From CBDFHV01 sp965247705 (GTDB lineage Bacteria; Pseudomonadota; Alphaproteobacteria; Rhodospirillales; CAMCUA01): a stretch of DNA of 13,563 nucleotides. The stretch lies in the NCBI GenBank assembly GCA_965247705.1, contig CBDFHV010000020.1, forward strand, positions 1 to 13,563. The letters run 5' to 3'. Shown here one piece after another: positions 7,859 through 13,563 of this stretch; positions within the stretch are counted from its first letter, which is position 1, and every line of letters starts with the position of its first letter. The position numbers were made by a program, and so were the translations under genes. The notes under the pieces are model-generated. The model was not told the origin of the DNA, searched no databases, and saw nothing but the letters and a program-made list of their open reading frames with translations.

Positions 7859-8035
7859 ATGAAAAAGGATCAATATCCGTTTGCGTTCGAGTTGTTCAAG
7901 AACGCGGCCTATTCGATTGCCGACGAGATGGCCCTCACGGTTCTCAGAACCGCCTATTCCAGCGTCCTCAAGGGCAGCATGGACTACTCCACCGCCATCT
8001 GCCGACCCGTAACCCCGTCCAAGTCGGCCAGCTAG
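7859..8035 (+). pseudogene. hyuB: 5' fragment of the second hyuB, cut off by an insertion
   Basis: From ATG 7859 the frame encodes 48 residues of a typical HyuB N-terminus, with FELFKNAAYSIADEMALTVL and then RTAYSSVLKGSMDYSTAIC. This aligns with copy 1, RTSRSIVVKNNLDFSAAIC. In copy 1 the next residues are DGDGIMVAQG. Here the frame instead runs into RPVTPSKSAS and stops at TAG 8033-8035. The missing continuation, DADGKMVAQG, is found intact from 8272. The break is therefore after the Cys codon at 8000-8002. Joined, the ancestral protein would have been 594 residues, close to the 587 of copy 1. A good ribosome site precedes it, so the 58-residue fragment may still be translated. This could be a natural insertion or, less likely, an assembly fault. 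Confidence 0.9.
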
Positions 8036-8271
8036 ACTTCAAGCCACCGCCGGATCGCCGGTGGCGGTCCCGCTCGCCTCCACGGCGGCTTCTTCACGCC
8101 TTTCATGCCTCAAGTGGCTATCGCACAGCTGGGGAAGCACCCGTGACTCGCCAGCCGCGAATGACCCTGCAACGAGACTCGCATCACATGCAGAAAAGTC
8201 TACGGCAAGGGGGGTGGTGAATAAGCCGGGATGATATGATGAGCGAAATTGATAGGGCAAATGGCGACAGC
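8003..8271 (+). mobile_element. About 269-bp insertion of unknown type inside hyuB2
   Basis: The limits come from protein reconstruction: native sequence resumes with GAC GCC GAC at 8272 after the TGC that ends at 8002. There may be 1-bp ambiguity, because a C or G is shared at the junctions. The length is not a multiple of three, and stops are present. No transposase or other credible gene is seen. Features: a hairpin CCACCG (8044-8049) / CGGTGG (8059-8064); an imperfect hairpin across 8121-8160 (TCGC..GCTGG with CCAGC..GCGA); and the 42-bp repeat at its right end. There is no obvious terminal inverted repeat or target duplication. A non-autonomous element, or an end remnant of an insertion sequence that makes no target duplication (IS110-like or IS91-like), would fit, but I cannot assign a family. 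Confidence 0.65.
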
Positions 8272-8272
8272 G
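8231..8272 (+). repeat. 42-bp direct repeat, copy 2
   Basis: Identical to copy 1 at 7665-7706. It forms the right end of the insertion; its last base is the first base of the resumed hyuB2 codon GAC. The ATG ATG AGC GAA run begins at 8236 and reads in frame into hyuB2, so this copy supplies a new start for the truncated gene. The sequence just before it (aagccggg) offers only a weak ribosome site. Confidence 0.95.
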
Positions 8273-9912
8273 ACGCCGACGGAAAGATGGTGGCCCAGGG
8301 CCTCACCCTGCCCCAGCATCTGTGCTCGATCCCCCCGGCATTGGCTTCGGTCCTGCGCCACTACGACAACGAGATGCGGCCGGGCGATGTCTACATCCTG
8401 AACGATCCCTTCGACGGCGGCATGCATCTGCCCGACATTTTCATCTTCAAGCCGATCTATTTCGAAGACCGGCGTGTCGCCTTCGCCGCCACCATCTGTC
8501 ACCACACGGACGTGGGTGGCCGGGTGGCCGGTTCCAACGCCGCCGATTCCACCGAGTGTTACCAGGAAGGCTTGCGCATTCCGCCGTTGAAACTGTTCGA
8601 GGCGGGCGAGCGCAACGACACCCTGTGGAAGATGATCGAGAAGAACGTGCGGGCGCCGATTCTCCTGCAGGGCGATATCCGGGCCCAGCTGTCGGCATGC
8701 CATACGGGCGAGACGGGTTTCCTGGAGTTGGTCGAACGCCACGGCGCGGCCACGTCCCGCGCCCACATGGCCGAAATCATGGACTATACGGAACGCCTGA
8801 CCCGCGCCGCCATCCGCGAATTGCCGGACGGAGTCTTCGACTTCGAGGACTGGCTCGACGACGACGGTATCGACTTCGGCCAGCCCGTGCGCATCGCGGT
8901 CGAGTTCCGCAAGCATGGCGATCAGATATCCGCCGATTGGTCGGGCAGCGACCCGCAAGTGAAGGGGGCGCTGAACTGCACCCATTCGTTCACCGCGGCG
9001 GCGGTCTATACGACCGTCAAATCGATCCTGCCCGGCGACATCCCGGCCAACGAGGGGTTTTTCCGCGCCATCGAGGTGACCGCCCCGCCGGGGACCATCG
9101 CCAACGCGGTCCTGCCGGCGGCGACCGCGGCCCGCGGCCTGACCGGCTTTCGCCAGGCGGACTGCTGTTTCGGGGCGCTTGCCAAGATGGTGCCGGACCG
9201 GGTTTGCGCCGCTTCCGACGGCGGCAACGTCGGCGTTTCCCTGGGCGGCTATCGGGACGACCGCAGCCCCTACATCTACGTCGATTTCTTTGCCGGTGCC
9301 TGGGGCGGGCGGCCGTGGGCGGATGGCCTGCAAGGCAACGCCAGTCTGTGCGCCAACCTGTCGTCGGTCTCCACCGAGGTGACCGAGGTCGAGACACCCC
9401 TGCAGATCCTCACCTACGAGTTCATCCAGGACGCCATGGGCGCGGGCAAGTTCCGCGGCGGCGCCCCCTTCCGGCGCGACTACCGCATGCGCGAAAAAGA
9501 AGGAACCATGCAAATCCGCAACGACCGCTGCGCCTTTCATCCCTTCGGCCTTTACGGGGGCGGGCACGGCCAGTTGGCGTGCAATATTTTCAATCCGGGC
9601 AGGGACGACGAGATCATGACCGGCAAGGTCACCCGGACAATTCACAGTGGCGACGTCTTCCGCTATGAAATGGCCGGCGCCGGCGGTTGGGGCGATCCCC
9701 TCGAGCGCGATCCCGAGCGTGTGCTGTGGGACGTTCGCAACGAATACATCAGCCTGGACAACGCGCGCGAAGCCTATGGGGTCATCGTCGACGACCGGGC
9801 ATGGCGGGTGAACGAGGACGAAACGACGGCCCTGCGCGAGGTCCTTCGTCGCCAACGGGACTGGAGGAAGGCGCCCTTTATCGATCGTGGTCCGTTGCCT
9901 CCAGGTGCCTAA
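8236..9912 (+). CDS. hyuB: HyuB-type hydantoinase subunit (copy 2), N-terminally truncated body
   Basis: The 558-codon frame starts with 12 residues (MMSEIDRANGDS) that come from the inserted 42-bp repeat, then runs without a break through true HyuB sequence from DADGKMVAQG to DRGPLPPGA. Conserved parts are present: NDPFDGGMHLPDIF, HHTDVGGRVAGSNAADST followed by EGLRIPP, the SGSDPQVKGALN region, and GAGGWGDPLERDPE near the end. The native first 48 residues, including the conserved RTAYS and DYSTAIC segments, are left behind at 7859-8002. No other frameshift or stop is seen, so the insertion is recent or the remainder is still selected. Whether it is expressed is unclear: the site before ATG 8236 is poor. 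Read it as a pseudogene or chimeric protein. It is 13 bp upstream of hyuA2, giving hyuB-hyuA order, the reverse of the first pair. Confidence 0.85.
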   Translation: MMSEIDRANGDSDADGKMVAQGLTLPQHLCSIPPALASVLRHYDNEMRPGDVYILNDPFDGGMHLPDIFIFKPIYFEDRRVAFAATICHHTDVGGRVAGSNAADSTECYQEGLRIPPLKLFEAGERNDTLWKMIEKNVRAPILLQGDIRAQLSACHTGETGFLELVERHGAATSRAHMAEIMDYTERLTRAAIRELPDGVFDFEDWLDDDGIDFGQPVRIAVEFRKHGDQISADWSGSDPQVKGALNCTHSFTAAAVYTTVKSILPGDIPANEGFFRAIEVTAPPGTIANAVLPAATAARGLTGFRQADCCFGALAKMVPDRVCAASDGGNVGVSLGGYRDDRSPYIYVDFFAGAWGGRPWADGLQGNASLCANLSSVSTEVTEVETPLQILTYEFIQDAMGAGKFRGGAPFRRDYRMREKEGTMQIRNDRCAFHPFGLYGGGHGQLACNIFNPGRDDEIMTGKVTRTIHSGDVFRYEMAGAGGWGDPLERDPERVLWDVRNEYISLDNAREAYGVIVDDRAWRVNEDETTALREVLRRQRDWRKAPFIDRGPLPPGA

Positions 9913-9925
9913 ATCACCAACCAAC

Positions 9926-12064
9926 ATGGACGCAAAAATGAAAAACGGAGACCGAGGAGGACGTCGCCCGTCTCGATTCCGCGTCGGGGCCGACATCGGC
10001 GGAACATTCACCGACATTGTGTTCTTGAACGACAGGGGAACGCTTTTCACCAAGAAGGTATCTTCCAGCGTCGAAGACTACGCGCGCGCCATCGTCGAGG
10101 GAATCGAGGAAGTCTTTGCCGAGAACGGCGTCGAGGCCGCGGACGTGGAGGAGGTGTTGCACGCGACCACCGTGGTCTCCAACGCCATCCTCGAATACAA
10201 GGGCGCCAAAACCGGATTAATCACCACCCGGGGGTTCCGCGATGTCCTGGAACTCCGGCGCTTGCGCATGCCCCGGCTCTACGACTTGGCGTGGGAGAAG
10301 CCACCGCCCCTGGTCGATCGCTATCTGCGCATGGAAGTGACCGAACGCCTCAACGAGAAGGGCGACATCGAGATCCCCCTCGACGAGGCCGACGTGGAAA
10401 GGGCCCTCGACCGATTGCTGGCCGAAGACATCGACGTTCTGGCCGTGTGCCTTCTCCACTCCTACGTCAACGCCGCCCATGAGTTACGTATCAAGGAGAT
10501 CGTAAAGAAAAAGGCGCCCGATCTTCTGGTCTGCATTTCGAGCGAGGTCCTGCCCGAGATCAAGGAGTACGAGCGCACGTCGACGACGGTGATCAACGCC
10601 TACGTCCTGCCCATCGTGCGCCAGTACTGTTCGCACCTGCGGGCCGATCTCGACCGCCGCGGGATCACGGCGCCGTTGCACCTGATGCAGTCCAACGGCG
10701 GGCTGACCACCGCCGCCGCGGCATGCGAAATGCCCGTGCACATCGTCGAGTCGGGCCCCGCGGCCGGTGTCGTCGGCGCCCAGGCCCTGGCGCGGAAGAT
10801 GGGACTGTCGAAGATCATCACCTTCGACATGGGCGGCACCACCGCCAAGGCCTCGATCATCGAGAACGGGGAAGTCACCCGGGCCACGGAATATTCGGTG
10901 GGTGCCGGCATCATGATCGGTTCGCGGTTGCTGACCGGCGCCGGGTATCTGCTCAAGGTACCGGCCATTGATCTGGCGGAAGTGGGGGCGGGCGGCGGCT
11001 CCCACGTGTGGATCGACCCCGCCGGTTCGCTCCAGGTGGGTCCCACCAGCTCCGGCGCGGTGCCAGGTCCGGTCTGCTACGACATCGGCGGCACGGTGCC
11101 GACGGTGACCGATGCCAACGTGGTGCTTGGATACTTGAACGCCGATTACCTGGTCGGCGGCGCCGTGAAGATCAACGCCGAGAAGGCCCGCGCCGCCTTC
11201 GCCAAGGAGATCGCCGAGCCCCTGGGGCTGTCCGTCGAGCATGCCGCGTACGGCACCCACAAGATCGCCGCGTCCAACATGATCCGCGCCATCAAGGCGG
11301 TATCCAGCGAGCGCGGCCGCGACGTTCGCGAGTACGCGCTCTTCGCCTTCGGCGGCAACGGCCCGTTGTTCGCCGCCGTCACCGCCGAATCCCTGCACAT
11401 GTCCCGCATCGTCGTCCCACCGTGCCCGGGGGTCTTTTCGTCCTTTGGCCTCCTCTATTCGGAGATCGAGCACCACCATTCGCGCACCTTCTGGCGGGTC
11501 ATTCGCGACACCGATCCGGCCGAGATTGCCAAGGCGGTCGCCACTATGGAGGCCGAGGCACTGGCGGCGCTCAAGACCCAGGGGTTCACCGGAAAGCGCG
11601 CCCGGGTGCGGCGCGCCGCCTCCATGCGCTACAAGGGGCAGTCCTTCGAACTGACCGTGCCCATCGGCAAGGGGGCCATCAACGCCCGCTCCCTCAAGGC
11701 GCTGGAGGAGGCCTTCGGCGAGGAGCACGAATACACCTACGGTCACCGGGCCGGCCCCGATGAACCGGTGGAGATCGTCAATCTTCAGGTGGTCGGCCAA
11801 GGGGTGCCGGACAAACCCCGGGTGCCGGACGGCATTCAGGTGGGCGGCGCCAGCCCGGTGGCACCGAAAAAGCGTCGGGCGTTTCTGGGCCCGGAGGCGG
11901 GATGGCGCGAGGTCAGGGTGCTGGCCCGCTCGGACCTGAAGAAGCGGCGCCGGGGACCGTTCATCGTCGAGGAATACGACGCCACCTGCATCGTGCCGCC
12001 GGGCGCCCGCGCCGAGCTCGACAGCTTCGGCAACATCGTCATCGACCTTCGTCAGGCGCCGTAG
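9926..12064 (+). CDS. hyuA: Hydantoinase/oxoprolinase family protein, HyuA-type ATP-binding subunit (copy 2)
   Basis: This intact 712-residue cytoplasmic HyuA is the natural partner of the interrupted hyuB2. Nucleotide-binding landmarks are VGADIGGTFTDIVFL (residues 20-34), HATTVVSNAILEYKGA, EYERTSTTVINAY, HIVESGPAAGVVGA, DMGGTTAKAS (from 301), GAVPGPVCYDIGG and FGGNGPLFAAV, in the same order as copy 1. A C-terminal domain with FELTVPIGKGAIN and FIVEEYDATCIVPPGA follows. Starts: ATG 9926 or ATG 9938 both avoid overlap with hyuB2; a GTG at 9887 is in frame but would overlap hyuB2 by 26 bp and has no ribosome site. The GAGGAGG near 9954 is inside the gene with no start codon after it. The first 19 residues are Arg-, Lys- and Gly-rich, longer than in copy 1. 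The two HyuA proteins are clear paralogues but diverge widely outside the motifs, so different substrates are likely. Confidence 0.92.
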   Translation: MDAKMKNGDRGGRRPSRFRVGADIGGTFTDIVFLNDRGTLFTKKVSSSVEDYARAIVEGIEEVFAENGVEAADVEEVLHATTVVSNAILEYKGAKTGLITTRGFRDVLELRRLRMPRLYDLAWEKPPPLVDRYLRMEVTERLNEKGDIEIPLDEADVERALDRLLAEDIDVLAVCLLHSYVNAAHELRIKEIVKKKAPDLLVCISSEVLPEIKEYERTSTTVINAYVLPIVRQYCSHLRADLDRRGITAPLHLMQSNGGLTTAAAACEMPVHIVESGPAAGVVGAQALARKMGLSKIITFDMGGTTAKASIIENGEVTRATEYSVGAGIMIGSRLLTGAGYLLKVPAIDLAEVGAGGGSHVWIDPAGSLQVGPTSSGAVPGPVCYDIGGTVPTVTDANVVLGYLNADYLVGGAVKINAEKARAAFAKEIAEPLGLSVEHAAYGTHKIAASNMIRAIKAVSSERGRDVREYALFAFGGNGPLFAAVTAESLHMSRIVVPPCPGVFSSFGLLYSEIEHHHSRTFWRVIRDTDPAEIAKAVATMEAEALAALKTQGFTGKRARVRRAASMRYKGQSFELTVPIGKGAINARSLKALEEAFGEEHEYTYGHRAGPDEPVEIVNLQVVGQGVPDKPRVPDGIQVGGASPVAPKKRRAFLGPEAGWREVRVLARSDLKKRRRGPFIVEEYDATCIVPPGARAELDSFGNIVIDLRQAP

Positions 12065-12079
12065 GGGAATACCGTCTCT

Positions 12080-13000
12080 CTATTGCCCATAGACCGGCGT
12101 GCGCCATTCGGGGTGATCCGGGTTCTTGCCGTCGGCGAGGTCGAAATAGACTTCCTGCAGGCGGCGGACCACGGGACCCACCTGGCCGTCACCGACTTTG
12201 AGCCGGTCGATGCTGGTGATCGGCGTAATCTCCCATCCGGTGCCGCAGAAAAACGCCTCCTTGGCGGCATAAAGCTCGCTGCGATCGATCTCCCGCTCGA
12301 CCGGCTCGAGGTCCAGATACTCCCGGCTGATATGGAGAAGGGTCTCGCGGGTGATGCTTTCCAGAATGCCGCTGGTCACGCTGGGGGTGACGGGCAGCCC
12401 GTCGCGGACCATGAACATGCACATGGACGGACCTTCCGAGACATGGCCCTGGGTGTTGATCATGATGGCGGCTTCGTAGCCATCCGCCCGGGCCTGAATC
12501 AGGGCCAGGCGACCGTTGTTGTAGTTGGCGTTGCATTTCACCCTGAGCGGCATCGCCTGATCGGGGATGCGCAGCCAGGAACTGACCTGGGCCGAACAGC
12601 CGTCGACAACCTTCTTGGGCAAGGGCCGCGGCACCGCCGTGATCGCCGTGCTCACCGGGCCGAGGGCGCTCAGGTCGTTCTCCCCGTCGACGAAGACCAT
12701 GACCCGGATGTGGATGGTCTCGCGAAATCCGTTGGCCCGCACCAGTTCGATGGTCTTGTCGATCAGGTCGTCGCCGTCGATGATTTCGTCGAACCGCATG
12801 AACGACTGGGAATAGCGCAGCCGCTTCATGTGGTCCTCGAGCCGGAACAGGTACATCTCCTCCTGCTCGGCGTTCCAATAGCCGCGGATGCCCTCAAAGA
12901 CGGCGGTGGCATACTTGGCGATCGGCGAAAAGACATGAACCTTGGCGTTGTCCCAGGGGACGATATCGCCGTTCATGCAGACGTACTTCGCAAGTGACAT
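12080..13000 (-). CDS. ilvE: Branched-chain amino acid aminotransferase, class IV PLP fold (IlvE-like)
   Basis: A 306-residue fold-type IV aminotransferase, the usual IlvE length, which would exchange amino groups between Leu/Ile/Val and 2-oxoglutarate in the cytoplasm using PLP. Landmarks: AVFEGIRGYWN near residues 33-43, the PLP lysine in RVKCNANYNN (Lys155, aligned by eye with the E. coli AAKAGGNY lysine), HVSEG (Glu189), SGILESITRETLL, and the C-terminal CGTGWEITPI and GPVVRRLQ. Two places differ from the E. coli enzyme: the motif after SEG reads PSMCMF rather than AGENLF, and HIR (97-99) replaces YIR in the substrate-binding strand. Side-chain preference may therefore differ, and a D-amino acid or other class IV role cannot be excluded. 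The start at 13000 has GAGGGG 9 nt upstream; a 19-codon upstream extension is unlikely. It converges on hyuA2 with a 15-bp gap and no visible terminator. Confidence 0.9.
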   Translation of the reverse strand: MSLAKYVCMNGDIVPWDNAKVHVFSPIAKYATAVFEGIRGYWNAEQEEMYLFRLEDHMKRLRYSQSFMRFDEIIDGDDLIDKTIELVRANGFRETIHIRVMVFVDGENDLSALGPVSTAITAVPRPLPKKVVDGCSAQVSSWLRIPDQAMPLRVKCNANYNNGRLALIQARADGYEAAIMINTQGHVSEGPSMCMFMVRDGLPVTPSVTSGILESITRETLLHISREYLDLEPVEREIDRSELYAAKEAFFCGTGWEITPITSIDRLKVGDGQVGPVVRRLQEVYFDLADGKNPDHPEWRTPVYGQ

Positions 13001-13158
13001 GGCCGTTCGCCCCTCTGGCAGGGCATTCAGTCTATGCCGCGCATGTGGGCTGCACAATTAATACCAAGCAGCACCGCGCTCGACATCGCTACTCGCAGGG
13101 ACCCCCGTGGTAGAAGGGGAAACGATTACCCTTGCCCCCCGCCAGTCGCCGCCCGCCG
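13001..13158. promoter_or_regulatory. Divergent gap between the aminotransferase and the EamA transporter
   Basis: This 158-bp gap must carry the promoters of two outward genes. On the minus strand, TTGTGC followed 17 bp later by TAGACT (about 13051-13023) is a weak -35/-10 candidate for the aminotransferase gene. On the plus strand no convincing promoter stands out; GAAGGGG near 13115 is too far from the ATG at 13159 to serve as its ribosome site. No clear operator palindrome is seen. Confidence 0.3.
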
Positions 13159-13563
13159 ATGGAACCGCCCGCCGCCGAAACCTCGCGCACGCTCAGGGGA
13201 ATTCTCTTCGTTCTCATCGGGGCGCTCGCCAACTCCTTCATGTTTACCCTGGTCCGTCACGTTTCGGCCACCTTGCACCCGCTCGAGATCGCCTTCCTGC
13301 GTGCCGTGTTTGGGCTGATTCTCCTCACGCCGGTGCTCCTCGGAGCCGGTGTCCGGCACTTGAAGACCCGAAAGGCTGGGCTGCTGGCACTGCGCGGAAC
13401 ACTGTCAACGATAACCGTGCTCCTGCTGGTATTTGCCTACAGCCTGGCGCCCCTCGCCAAGGTGACGGCGATCGGCTTTACCACGCCCCTCTTTGCCACC
13501 GTGCTGGCCATCAGCCTGCTCGGCGAGCGGCTGCGCGGCCGTCGCGTCGCCGCACTTGCGGTC
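13159..13563 (+). CDS. EamA-family (drug/metabolite transporter) membrane protein, 3' end missing
   Basis: The frame from ATG 13159 is open to the end of the window (135 codons). It encodes the first half of an EamA/DMT permease, an inner-membrane exporter family with ten helices. Hydrophobic helices cover about residues 12-30 (RGILFVLIGALANSFMFTLV), 42-60 (IAFLRAVFGLILLTPVLLG), 74-95 (LLALRGTLSTITVLLLVFAY) and 101-120 (KVTAIGFTTPLFATVLAISL). The LLGERLRGRRVAAL segment that follows is the typical end of the first EamA repeat core. The HPLEIAFLRAVFGL helix with its arginine is also characteristic. The N-terminal dozen residues are polar. There is no clear ribosome site, so the start could differ slightly. 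The substrate cannot be told from sequence. It is divergent from the aminotransferase, so an amino-acid or metabolite export role is only a guess. Confidence 0.85.
   Translation, partial: MEPPAAETSRTLRGILFVLIGALANSFMFTLVRHVSATLHPLEIAFLRAVFGLILLTPVLLGAGVRHLKTRKAGLLALRGTLSTITVLLLVFAYSLAPLAKVTAIGFTTPLFATVLAISLLGERLRGRRVAALAV

Noticed and set aside
7840..8220. Plus-strand 126-codon frame overlapping the hyuB2 5' fragment
   Set aside because: It is in a different frame from the clearly recognisable HyuB N-terminus at 7859-8002, and its composition (Arg-, Pro- and His-rich) is that of a shadow frame.
8039..8260. Minus-strand 73-codon frame across the insertion
   Set aside because: It runs through the repeat and hairpins, has no ribosome site and no recognisable domain; it is most likely a chance frame in GC-rich DNA.
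8003..8271. The hyuB2 insertion as a self-splicing group I or group II intron
   Set aside because: It does not begin with GUGYG or end with AY as a group II intron would, and a group I-type U/G boundary would join the exons out of frame. The 42-bp right end also occurs at 7665, outside any split gene, which favours an insertion.
9887..9925. GTG 9887 as the hyuA2 start
   Set aside because: It would place 26 bp of hyuA2 inside the conserved end of hyuB2 with no ribosome site; the ATGs at 9926 and 9938 fit the family N-terminus better.
8200..10053. Long 617-codon minus-strand frame opposite hyuB2
   Set aside because: It is a mirror frame of a GC-rich coding gene, with low-complexity Gly-, Arg- and Asp-rich translation and no domain. 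Similar long antisense frames lie opposite hyuA1, hyuB1 and hyuA2.
12065..12079. Bidirectional terminator between hyuA2 and the aminotransferase gene
   Set aside because: The gap is only 15 bp and contains no inverted repeat.

Overview
This is a GC-rich, tightly packed bacterial window. Codon use and gene content suggest an alphaproteobacterium (Rhodospirillales-like), but that is inference because no marker gene is present. Almost all of it encodes uptake and ATP-dependent breakdown of a small organic acid or cyclic amide.

Left block (1-6766, + strand): a tripartite TRAP transporter (periplasmic binding protein cut by the window edge, small membrane subunit, large membrane subunit) is followed at once by a hydantoinase/oxoprolinase pair, hyuA1-hyuB1. 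Spacing and direction suggest one operon: the transporter brings in a carboxylated substrate and the HyuA/HyuB enzyme opens or carboxylates it using ATP. A perfect 13-bp hairpin lies between the binding-protein gene and the membrane genes.

Middle block (6741-8271): a leftward NHL beta-propeller gene converges on hyuB1 with a 26-bp overlap. Beyond it is the most disturbed part of the window. It holds a 42-bp perfect direct repeat (7665-7706 and 8231-8272), a short remnant matching the 3' end of a hyuB gene (about 7750-7790), and the true 5' end of a second hyuB (7859-8002). About 269 bp of foreign sequence (8003-8271), ending in the second repeat copy, cuts that hyuB exactly inside a conserved N-terminal motif.

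Right block (8236-12064, + strand): the body of hyuB2 and then hyuA2, in the reverse order to the first pair. hyuB2 lacks its native first 48 codons but can be read from a new ATG supplied by the repeat, so it is either a pseudogene or a truncated chimera. hyuA2 looks intact.

Flank (12080-13563): a leftward class IV branched-chain aminotransferase with non-standard active-site motifs, and the start of a rightward EamA-type membrane transporter running off the window.

No tRNA, rRNA or CRISPR array was seen, and no intact transposase. The notable story is remodelling of a duplicated hydantoinase locus by a small unidentified insertion.
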